DNA from: an uncultured Bacteroidota bacterium
GTDB lineage: Bacteria; Bacteroidota; Bacteroidia; Chitinophagales; Chitinophagaceae
Direction: 5' to 3'
Assembly (NCBI GenBank): GCA_903903635.1
Contig: CAIUZK010000134.1
Span: 1 to 42,613, forward strand
Length of the DNA: 42,613 bases
The notes under the pieces were generated by a model, which did not search any database, was not told the origin of the DNA, and worked only from the letters and a program-made list of their open reading frames with translations. Position numbers and translations under genes: made by a program. Position 1 is the first letter of the stretch. Every line of letters starts with the position of its first letter. Below are positions 7,648 through 13,539 of the stretch, in pieces.

Positions 7648-8640
7648 GTGCAGACACCGTTCGGTAAAGAAACATATTTGTATTGGTATGAGATCATGTT
7701 GTTGTTGCGCCGCTTCGAAGAAAAGGCAGGACAGCTATATGGTATGCAAAAAATACGTGGATTTTGTCATTTGTATATTGGTCAGGAAGCCATTGCTGCG
7801 GGCACTATGACTGCACTAAGGGATGATGACAACCTGATTACAGCTTATCGCGACCACGGTCTGGCTATTGCAAAGGGGATTAGTGTCAAAGAATGTATGG
7901 CCGAACTTTATGGTAAGGCTACCGGCTGCACCAAGGGTAAAGGCGGCAGTATGCACTTTTTCTCTAAGGAAAAAAGGTTTTTTGGCGGACATGGTATTGT
8001 GGGCGGACAAATAGGTGTTGGTGCGGGTATTGCGTTTGCCGAAAGATATAATGGAACCGACAGGGCTACCATTTGTATTTTCGGCGATGGCGCTGCCAGG
8101 CAGGGTATCTTACACGAGGCTTTCAATATGGCTGTACTTTGGCAATTGCCGATAGTATTTGTTTGCGAAAACAATTTCTATGCCATGGGAACCTCTGTTG
8201 AGCGTACATCCAAAGTGCTGGATATTTACCGCCTCGCAGATGCTTACGATATGCCGGGCGACAGTGTAGATGGTATGAGTTGCGAGGAAGTGCACAAAGG
8301 TATTGAACGTGCCGTAAGGCGTGCCCGTGAAGGTGGCGGCCCCACTTTCCTTGAGATTAAAACTTATCGCTATCGCGGTCACTCTATGAGCGACCCCGCT
8401 AAATACCGGACTAAAGAAGAGCTGGAAGAATATAAAGAAAAAGACCCGATCAACCAGGTGCTGAAGACGATCATGGAGAATAACTTTGCTACTCAGGAGC
8501 AGATTGACATGATTAACGAAAAAGTAAAATTCGAGGTGGAGGAAGCTGTTCAGTTTGCTGAAGAAAGCCCATTCCCTGATGATAGTGAATTGTATAAAGA
8601 CATTTATGCCGATAAAGAGTACCCGTTTATAACAGACTAA
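7648..8640 (+). CDS. pdhA: pyruvate dehydrogenase E1 component, alpha subunit
   Basis: A 330-residue thiamine-diphosphate enzyme subunit. KETYLYWYEIMLLLRRFEEK, GFCHLYIGQEA, TKGKGGSMH and GDGAARQG (146-153) with the distal N in VFVCENN are classic PdhA motifs; RYRGHSMSDPAKYR holds the phosphorylation-loop region. E1 alpha works with E1 beta (PdhB) to decarboxylate pyruvate; pdhB is not in the window. I choose the GTG at 7648 because it gives the family's usual N-terminus and length; the longer frame from 7588 would run into recF. An inverted-repeat element begins immediately after the stop codon. Confidence 0.93.
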   Translation: MQTPFGKETYLYWYEIMLLLRRFEEKAGQLYGMQKIRGFCHLYIGQEAIAAGTMTALRDDDNLITAYRDHGLAIAKGISVKECMAELYGKATGCTKGKGGSMHFFSKEKRFFGGHGIVGGQIGVGAGIAFAERYNGTDRATICIFGDGAARQGILHEAFNMAVLWQLPIVFVCENNFYAMGTSVERTSKVLDIYRLADAYDMPGDSVDGMSCEEVHKGIERAVRRAREGGGPTFLEIKTYRYRGHSMSDPAKYRTKEELEEYKEKDPINQVLKTIMENNFATQEQIDMINEKVKFEVEEAVQFAEESPFPDDSELYKDIYADKEYPFITD

Positions 8641-8757
8641 TTACCCCAAACCCCTGAAGGGGCTTCACTAAAAAACGAAAATTAAATTTTAATACTAACC
8701 AGAAAATAAACAAAACTCAGCCCCGGAATAGAAAAGCCCCTTCAGGGGTTGGGGTTA
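8641..8757. repeat. CCCCTGAAGGGG-type inverted-repeat element
   Basis: The left arm (8642-8666, TACCCCAAACCCCTGAAGGG and following bases) and the right arm (about 8729-8757, GCCCCTTCAGGGGTTGGGGT and following bases) are near-perfect inverted repeats of about 24 bases around an AT-rich centre of roughly 65 bases. Each arm is itself a hairpin (CCCCTgaAGGGG). Such elements are scattered between genes in many Bacteroidota. This one fills the whole pdhA to TPR-gene spacer: it starts one base after the pdhA stop and ends about 12 bases before the next ATG. As RNA it could act as a terminator or a processing and stability element. Confidence 0.75.
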
Positions 8758-8769
8758 AAAAATCAGATT

Positions 8770-9468
8770 ATGGCAAATTCAGCAAGAAACCAACCCGGAG
8801 TAGAAAGACCTACAAGACAAGAACCTGAAACCGACCCACTGGAAAATGTGCAGGCGCTTTATGAGAAAAACAAAAAAATAATAACTACAGTTGGTACTGT
8901 CGTTATCTCTGTAGTCGTTTTATACTTTGTTTATACCAAGCTTTACAAGGGACCAAACGAAGAAAAAGCAGCTACTGCCCTCTCCTACCCTCAATTATTC
9001 TTTGCTGCCGATTCTCTGAATCTTGCACTGAATGGTGATGGTAAAAACCCGGGCTTCACTAAAATCAAAACAAAATATAGTGGTACTGCCGCAGGAAATC
9101 TCGCTTATTATTATGAAGGGGCATGCTACCTGAAAATGGGTGATTTTAAAAATGCCATCAAGTCCCTTAAAGAATTTAATGGCAAGGGAACTTCTGTTGG
9201 CAATATGGCCGATGGCCTTCTTGGCGAAGCTTACATGGAAGAAAAGGATAACGCTCATGCCATCGAATGTTTCAAAAAAGCAACCAGCAATAAAGAAGAC
9301 AACCTGATTACTCCAATGTTCTTATACCAGTTGGCATTGGCTTACGAAGCATCCAACAACGCTGCTGAAGCTAAAGCCGCTTTCAAACGCATCCGTGATG
9401 AATACCCAAAAAGTATTCAGGCCCGCGATATGGATAAGGAACTTGCCCGCCTTGGCGAATTGAACTAA
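8770..9468 (+). CDS. membrane-anchored TPR-repeat protein (YfgM/BamD-like layout)
   Basis: A 232-residue protein: a cytoplasmic polar N-terminus (1-36), one transmembrane helix (about 37-56, IITTVGTVVISVVVLYFVY) and then a periplasmic region with two to three tetratricopeptide repeats (GNLAYYYEGACYLKMGDFKN, AIECFKKATSNKEDN and MFLYQLALAYEASNNAAEAK). The layout resembles YfgM-type tetratricopeptide proteins involved in envelope protein folding, but the exact role is unknown. The start is the ATG at 8770, just behind the repeat element; the in-frame TTG upstream is inside the repeat. A perfect terminator hairpin follows. Confidence 0.8.
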   Translation: MANSARNQPGVERPTRQEPETDPLENVQALYEKNKKIITTVGTVVISVVVLYFVYTKLYKGPNEEKAATALSYPQLFFAADSLNLALNGDGKNPGFTKIKTKYSGTAAGNLAYYYEGACYLKMGDFKNAIKSLKEFNGKGTSVGNMADGLLGEAYMEEKDNAHAIECFKKATSNKEDNLITPMFLYQLALAYEASNNAAEAKAAFKRIRDEYPKSIQARDMDKELARLGELN

Positions 9469-9496
9469 ATTCTTCATTTTCATTTTTTATAACTTT

Positions 9497-9535
9497 CCCC
9501 TTTTTATCTTTACCGATAAAAAGGGGATTTTTTTT
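9497..9535 (+). terminator. strong hairpin terminator that overlaps the ribH start region
   Basis: CCCCTTTTTATC (9497-9508) and GATAAAAAGGGG (9515-9526) form a perfect 12-base stem with a 6-base loop, followed by eight T residues (9528-9535). The ribH ATG begins at 9536, directly after the T-run. The purine block AAGGGG in the descending stem is also the only possible ribosome-binding site for ribH, and TATCTTTA (9505-9512) inside the hairpin resembles a -7 promoter element. Confidence 0.8.
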
Positions 9536-10045
9536 ATGGCACTATCGCAAAACAGTTTTAGTTTATTGGACACGCACCAACTCGAAACCTTGAAGTTGCC
9601 GAGAGTAGCCATTGTTCATACCGAGTGGAATGATAAAATAGTACGTGAACTTGTAAATGGCTGCGAAGGGATCATTCACCGGTTTTCCGGCGAGATCATC
9701 GAAAACATTGCTGTGCCCGGTTGCTTCGAGTTGCCATTTGCCTGCAAACACCTTTGGGGAAAATGCAAAGACCAGGATGACAAACCCGAGGCTATAATCG
9801 CTTTTGGCGCAGTTATCAGGGGCGGCACACCTCATTTCGAATATGTAAGCAAAGCGGTCACAGACGGCATAGTTCAACTCAACCTTACCCTTCCTGTACC
9901 TGTAATTTTTGGCGTTCTTACCCTTGACAACGAAGACCAGGCCTGGGAAAGACTGGGCGGCGCTCATGGCCATAAAGGTGAGGAAGCTGCGGTAACGGCT
10001 TTAAAAATGATCCGGATAATCAGGGCCTCACAGGGTATTCTGTAA
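9536..10045 (+). CDS. ribH: 6,7-dimethyl-8-ribityllumazine synthase
   Basis: A 169-residue lumazine synthase, the next-to-last enzyme of riboflavin synthesis, which condenses 5-amino-6-ribitylaminouracil with 3,4-dihydroxy-2-butanone 4-phosphate and assembles into pentamers or 60-mers. Visible motifs are VAIVHTEWND, the substrate loop PGCFELPFACK, GAVIRGGTPHFEYVS with the catalytic His, and GVLTLDNEDQAWERLGG near the end. Other rib genes are not nearby. Translation starts at the first base after a terminator T-run, an unusual setting described separately. The convergent sirtuin gene ends two bases beyond its stop. Confidence 0.96.
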   Translation: MALSQNSFSLLDTHQLETLKLPRVAIVHTEWNDKIVRELVNGCEGIIHRFSGEIIENIAVPGCFELPFACKHLWGKCKDQDDKPEAIIAFGAVIRGGTPHFEYVSKAVTDGIVQLNLTLPVPVIFGVLTLDNEDQAWERLGGAHGHKGEEAAVTALKMIRIIRASQGIL

Positions 10046-10047
10046 TA

Positions 10048-10722
10048 TCACAGCAGTAATTTCATCAGATCGGCTATACCTTCAGTAGCCGGCTTTTGTA
10101 TGGGTATCACATTCTTATACTTGCTTACGGGTGGTATGTTCTTATCTATCACATACTTACTCACCTTTTCCTTTACATAATCTACCAGCCCTGCCGCAGG
10201 ATATACCACCAGCGATGTGCCGATGAGCACAAAAATATCGGCATCATACATAATCGGAATGGCCGATTCTATCATGGGTACAGGCTCTTCAAACCAAACC
10301 ACATGAGGCCTGTATTGCCCCCCATCCTCTGCCAGGTCGCCCAGTTTGATGTCACCCTTTATCCTGTACAATTTATTGGTGTTTTTATCACTGCGCATCT
10401 TCAGTATCTCGCCATGCAGGTGCATCACTTTCTTCGAGCCTGCCCTTTCATGCAGGTCATCTATGTTTTGGGTCACTATATGCACATCATACTTTTCCTG
10501 TAGCTCAGCCAGGGCCATATGGGCCGCATTGGGTTGGGCATTCAGCACATCCTTCCGCCGCATATTATAAAAGTCCAGCACCAGCCCCGGATTCTTCCGC
10601 CATCCCCTCGGCGTAGCCACATCATCTATATTATACCCTTCCCACAACCCATCAGTATCCCTGAAGGTTTTCAAGCCGCTTTCCGCGCTTATACCCGCAC
10701 CTGTTAACACTACCAATTTCAT
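10048..10722 (-). CDS. cobB: NAD-dependent protein deacylase, sirtuin (CobB, class III)
   Basis: A 224-residue sirtuin. NAD-binding TGAGISAESGLKTFR (7-21), TQNIDDLHERAG (84-95), catalytic H103 in HLHGE and IGTSLVVYPAAGL are all present. Y52 and R55 in FYNMRR match the Tyr/Arg pair that binds acidic acyl groups in SIRT5-type (class III) sirtuins, pointing to desuccinylase or demalonylase activity. The small domain between H103 and the VVWFEE motif has no cysteine, so the usual four-cysteine zinc site is missing. It is convergent with ribH. The enzyme family is certain; the acyl preference is inferred. Confidence 0.93.
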   Translation of the reverse strand: MKLVVLTGAGISAESGLKTFRDTDGLWEGYNIDDVATPRGWRKNPGLVLDFYNMRRKDVLNAQPNAAHMALAELQEKYDVHIVTQNIDDLHERAGSKKVMHLHGEILKMRSDKNTNKLYRIKGDIKLGDLAEDGGQYRPHVVWFEEPVPMIESAIPIMYDADIFVLIGTSLVVYPAAGLVDYVKEKVSKYVIDKNIPPVSKYKNVIPIQKPATEGIADLMKLLL

Positions 10723-10918
10723 AAAACCAATTTTTTGATTGATACCCGTGCCTCTGTTTTCACCATGAAATTACTAAAACCATGGGTTATTTTTATGGGT
10801 AGGGAGGGTAAAATTATTCTTTGCAGGAGACTTCACTAACTTCAACAGAAAGGAAATACCACCAGTTCGAATTTTGAGCTGAAGATTCCTTTACCTTTAC
10901 AATATAAAATATATGCCA

Positions 10919-11026
10919 ATGAAAAACGCCATATTGGTTTTTGTGTTTTCTATAGCACTATTTGCAGGTTTGAAGGCTAATTCACAAAGTTGGCAGTGGG
11001 CAAAAGGCACTTCAGGAATTGGTTGA
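10919..11026 (+). pseudogene. beheaded secreted-protein gene (signal peptide plus first residues)
   Basis: ATG at 10919 opens a 35-residue frame: a Sec signal peptide (MKNAILVFVFSIALFAGLKA, then NSQ) followed by SWQWAKGTSGIG and a stop. The residues after the signal match the start of long exported Bacteroidota proteins with repeated W-A-K-x-x-G-G segments, which normally run for hundreds of residues. The frame stops exactly where the repeat beginning GCCGAGTC appears (11033). The simplest reading is that a cell-surface gene was cut by insertion or deletion and only its first 35 codons remain. A short functional peptide is less likely. Confidence 0.6.
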
Positions 11027-11032
11027 GTCCCA

Positions 11033-11100
11033 GCCGAGTCTCAAAAACTATTTCGGCCTAATAAATAGCCCTAAAGTTGATGGACTCGGCGGAAATCAGC
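11033..11100. repeat. GACTCGGC repeat, copy A
   Basis: This stretch begins with GCCGAGTC (11033-11040), ends with the inverted GACTCGGC (11083-11090) plus GGAAATCAGC, and is about 80 percent identical to 11951-12016. The inverted ends make an 8-base stem closing a 42-base loop that itself contains TTTCGGCC. Confidence 0.7.
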
Positions 11101-11404
11101 GTACAGCAACTAAGTCTGACCAATATCCGAGATGAATTACCATAAACGGAAAGCATTTGAAATTGATGTACAATGGAAAAGTACTATCCGGAAAAGTAAG
11201 AGTGAGAATTATGTAAAGTAAGGAAATAAAAGAAATATATGTATTCATGGAACTTCATTATAATTATGGAAGATTAGGCTCAGATCCACATAATTATATT
11301 AATTTACTAGAACTTTGGCTTTGGGAACATTAAGTAATAGGTCCATCAATAAGAACGAGTTATATTTTCATGAATTGAGTTTATAAATATAATAATTAAA
11401 TTAT
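11101..11404. other. AT-rich remnant region with two very short frames
   Basis: There is no recognisable gene. Two short frames have plausible codons: 11132-11221 (29 residues, starting MNYHKRKAFEIDVQW) and 11247-11333 (28 residues, starting MELHYNYGRLGSDPHNY). Both read like tails or middles of broken proteins. With the beheaded gene upstream this looks like decayed accessory DNA, possibly the remains of a surface or toxin-type locus. None is called as a gene. Confidence 0.35.
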
Positions 11405-11809
11405 ATGATTAAGGAGGAAGAATTAGATACAATATTTTACAGTAATGTGTTCCAGGAAATAAATAATGAGATTGCATTAAAGTCAAATTGCAGTGTTGAT
11501 AAATCTCCAATATTGTTTGATATGGTAAAACGAGAAATATTGGATTCTGGAGTATCTCCAGAAAGAATCAAATTCTTCATTCAAAACAAGAGGAAACTGA
11601 TTATTGATTTTGGTATAAAATTTTTGTTATTTAATAATAATAAACCTGATGTGATTGGATGCGGAGCATGCATTACTTATTCGATATATCTTATCTATAT
11701 TGAAGATATGCCGGAAAAATTATTAGAATACATAAATTATAGAAGAATACCGAGAGCGAAAACTGTATTAAAAGAGCTAATGTTGATAATGACTGAAATA
11801 AATAGCTAG
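11405..11809 (+). CDS. hypothetical protein in accessory patch
   Basis: A 134-residue soluble protein starting MIKEEELDTIFYSNVF with a ribosome-binding-like AAGGAGG inside the first codons; the ATG at 11405 follows an AT-rich leader. It is acidic at the N-terminus and basic at the C-terminus (YRRIPRAKTVLKELM), has a short hydrophobic middle (GCGACITYSIYLIYIED), no signal peptide and no recognised domain. Codon use is more AT-rich than in the core genes. Its size and orphan position among broken genes and repeats are what one sees for immunity proteins of lost toxins, but no partner is present, so that is only a guess. Confidence 0.55.
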   Translation: MIKEEELDTIFYSNVFQEINNEIALKSNCSVDKSPILFDMVKREILDSGVSPERIKFFIQNKRKLIIDFGIKFLLFNNNKPDVIGCGACITYSIYLIYIEDMPEKLLEYINYRRIPRAKTVLKELMLIMTEINS

Positions 11810-11852
11810 AAAAAGTATCCCCCCGGGTTGTTCCAGGTCTTCAAAAAATGTT

Positions 11853-11910
11853 GTTCCTTGATGTTAGCGAAGCGCATCAGGAACTGCAAATAATACTCCG
11901 TCTCAGACGG
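11853..11910. repeat. two adjacent hairpins (REP-like)
   Basis: GTTCCTTGATG (11853-11863) pairs with CATCAGGAAC (11875-11884) apart from one bulged T, with loop TTAGCGAAGCG. It is followed by the near-perfect palindrome CCGTCTCAGACGG (11898-11910). The loop text TTAGCGAAG resembles the TTTAGCGAAGG core of the larger inverted-repeat family in this window. Confidence 0.6.
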
Positions 11911-11950
11911 CATTCAAAGAACAAAAGCTTATATAATTGCCTGGCGGGGG

Positions 11951-12075
11951 GCAGTCTCAAAAACTACTTCAGCCTGATAATTAGTCCCAAAGTGACGGAC
12001 TCGGCGACAATCAGGGTGGACAATCAGCGAAATCATACTTCGTGCGCCATAGCTTTTTCAGCGAAGGTGCATAAT
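11951..12075. repeat. GACTCGGC repeat, copy B, joined to an inverted-repeat core fragment
   Basis: 11951-12016 repeats copy A (AGTCTCAAAAACTACTTCAG ... GACGGACTCGGC) with scattered changes and without the left GCCG of the stem. Then 12044-12075 reads GCGCCATAGCTTTTTCAGCG followed by AAGGTGCATAA, a diverged version of the GCCATAGCTTTAGCGAAGGC core found in the four MITE-like copies. The stretch 11810-12150 is thus a mosaic of repeat pieces and holds no gene. Confidence 0.6.
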
Positions 12076-12165
12076 CCCCTAAATCCGCGATTCAGACATT
12101 AATGCGTCCAAGCCTATTCTCAAAATCAACTTAGAGTGTTAGGCACCAGCTTATTGAAAAAGGTG

Positions 12166-12196
12166 TTGACAATAATCTAAAATTGATTTATCTTTG
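12166..12196 (+). promoter_or_regulatory. promoter of the RelE-like toxin/antitoxin pair
   Basis: TTG (12166-12168), 20 bases, TATCTTTG (12189-12196): a full match to the Bacteroidota two-part promoter. Transcription would start near 12201, which excludes the frame's upstream TTG start and supports the ATG at 12212. Confidence 0.75.
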
Positions 12197-12211
12197 TTTC
12201 AGCTAAAAGGG

Positions 12212-12526
12212 ATGGCATACCATACAAACACAACAACGGGTTTTGATAAGCAAGCTAAGCGGTTGAGTAAAAAGTATGCTTCGATTATGACAGACATTAA
12301 AGCATTACGTGCTTCATTGGCCGAAAATCCATTTCAAGGCGATGGGCTAGGTAATGATCTGTATAAAGTACGTTTGGCTATAAAATCTAAAGGCAAGGGG
12401 AAATCGGGCGGAGCCCGTGTTATTACTATGGTGAAAGTTGTAGCTAAAACGGTAATTCTGGCTGCCATTTACGATAAATCGGATCTGGAAAATATATCGG
12501 ATTCGGATTTGGAAAATTTATTCTGA
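12212..12526 (+). CDS. RelE/ParE-superfamily toxin
   Basis: A 104-residue basic protein starting MAYHTNTTTGFDKQAKRLSK. The pattern FDKQAKRLSKKY ... N-P-x-x-G-x-x-L-G-x-D-L-Y-K-V-R-L-A ... GGARVITMVKV ... VILAAIYDKSDLENIS is that of RelE-like toxins of Bacteroidota, which cleave mRNA on the ribosome (or, for ParE types, poison gyrase). The gene is preceded by AAAAGGG and by a full promoter. The antitoxin follows after 19 bases, so the order is toxin first, as in HigBA-type loci. Family assignment is good; the exact target cannot be told. Confidence 0.82.
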   Translation: MAYHTNTTTGFDKQAKRLSKKYASIMTDIKALRASLAENPFQGDGLGNDLYKVRLAIKSKGKGKSGGARVITMVKVVAKTVILAAIYDKSDLENISDSDLENLF

Positions 12527-12545
12527 GCAATAAAACATACCTGAA

Positions 12546-12866
12546 ATGAGTATAGATATTGATAATAAAAAGAAAGCAAGAAATAAAAAAGTATTTCTTG
12601 ATGAATTGAAAGGCGCTCTGGATGAAATAAAAGCTGCTGATGCTTATGCCAATAAAACAGGTCTCGAATTTTCGGAGGCTTTTGATGTGATAAAGAAAAA
12701 AGGCGGCATACGCGCAGGAGCAGGAGCTCCCAAAAAGGCGCGGATTGCCACCAACAGGTCAGTAAAACTAACCGATGAGGACTATCAGAAGATCATCAAA
12801 AAGTATGGATCTTTTACTAACGGTGTAAAATCCTTGTTGAAGGATAAGGTTACAACTGCTGCTTAA
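12546..12866 (+). CDS. cognate antitoxin with ribbon-helix-helix-like C-terminus
   Basis: A 106-residue protein directly after the RelE-like toxin. The N-terminal half (MSIDIDNKKKARNKKVFLDE and on to about residue 55) is charged and helical. A glycine-alanine linker (GGIRAGAGAPKKARIA) leads to NRSVKLTDEDYQKIIKKYGS, then FTNGVKSLL, which has the strand-helix-turn-helix pattern of a ribbon-helix-helix DNA-binding unit. In most RHH antitoxins the DNA-binding part is N-terminal; here it is C-terminal. By analogy it should neutralise the toxin and repress the promoter at 12166. Confidence 0.72.
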   Translation: MSIDIDNKKKARNKKVFLDELKGALDEIKAADAYANKTGLEFSEAFDVIKKKGGIRAGAGAPKKARIATNRSVKLTDEDYQKIIKKYGSFTNGVKSLLKDKVTTAA

Positions 12867-13279
12867 GTGCATTCTTTCTCCTGCTCCGGTGTCCGCCGCA
12901 GTTGGTGCTCCCCACCAACAACCTCGCGTAGCGCATCTCGCTCCTTACTGCACACAACCTAATTGATAATAACAACCCTTAAGTGCGGTCCTAATCCCGT
13001 TAGTACCGCCCCTTTTAGCGCTAACGGGATTTTGCTGAGAATAGCAAAAAAGCCATACTTTGAAGACAGCAAGGTATTTCCCATTGTATATTACAAAAAG
13101 CTTTCTCCAGACCAACAGCAGGTCAACAAAAAGGAAATATTTTTTGAGCGGATACGCATAATGCTGTTAAGTAATTGATTTATAACACCCAAAAAGCGCA
13201 GTGCTTAAAAGGACATTTCGGTCATTTATTTTCTTCGTATTCTCAACATTTTCAGGACAAAATAAATTATCGAATTACC
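12867..13279. other. hairpin-rich spacer with a doubtful short frame
   Basis: After the antitoxin come GTTGGTG/CACCAAC (12901-12919, 7-base stem, 5-base loop) and a larger inverted repeat at 12993-13031 (separate entry). A frame at about 13026-13178 (tail ...KKPYFEDSKVFPIVYYKKLS..., ending FFERIRIMLLSN) has reasonable codon use but no proper start and no known family; it may be the end of a broken gene. The rest shows nothing. Confidence 0.35.
12993..13031. repeat. perfect 11-base inverted repeat downstream of the toxin/antitoxin pair
   Basis: AATCCCGTTAG (12993-13003) and CTAACGGGATT (13021-13031) are exact inverted repeats around a 17-base centre that includes the palindrome TAGCGCTA (13016-13023). 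An alternative stem, GCGGT (12985-12989) with ACCGC (13005-13009), overlaps it and cannot form at the same time. Four T residues follow on the plus strand, so it could end the toxin/antitoxin transcript. Confidence 0.6.
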
Positions 13280-13310
13280 TTGACTTTTATCAACATTATT
13301 TTTAGGTTTG
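13280..13310 (+). promoter_or_regulatory. promoter upstream of repeat copy 2 and the porin-amt genes
   Basis: TTG (13280-13282), 20 bases, TAGGTTTG (13303-13310): a full consensus match. Transcription should start near 13315, about six bases before repeat copy 2, so the porin mRNA leader would contain the entire element. Confidence 0.65.
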
Positions 13311-13320
13311 TTATCCATTA

Positions 13321-13512
13321 AGGAACGTTGACGAAATAAGTTCCACCATATTACGAAGTTATATTTCTTTTATTAGCTGCCATAGCTTTAGCGAAGGCAT
13401 GTTTTATGAGGCGTAAAATCTTTATTCCGAAAGCTTTCGGGATAAAGACTTTTGCAACGAAATAAAAATGGAATAGTACAAGTAAGATGGGGGGAGTTAT
13501 TTTCTTCGTTCA
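13321..13512. repeat. inverted-repeat (MITE-like) element, copy 2
   Basis: 192 bases. The left end AGGAACGTTGACGAAATAAG is matched in inverted form by the right end (about 13488-13512, reading GGGAGTTATTTTCTTCGTTC). Inside are GCCATAGCTTTAGCGAAGGC once, and a near-perfect 28-base palindrome at 13420-13447 (CTTTATTCCGAAAG then CTTTCGGGATAAAG). In copy 1 that palindrome is degraded; in copy 4 it is replaced by a different sequence. Confidence 0.82.
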
Positions 13513-13539
13513 TAAACACAAGAATCCAAAACAACATTG

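Noticed and set aside
11848-12102. Open frame of 84 codons in the mosaic region
   Set aside because: It runs through a hairpin, GACTCGGC copy B and a repeat-core fragment; no protein-like composition and no start signal.
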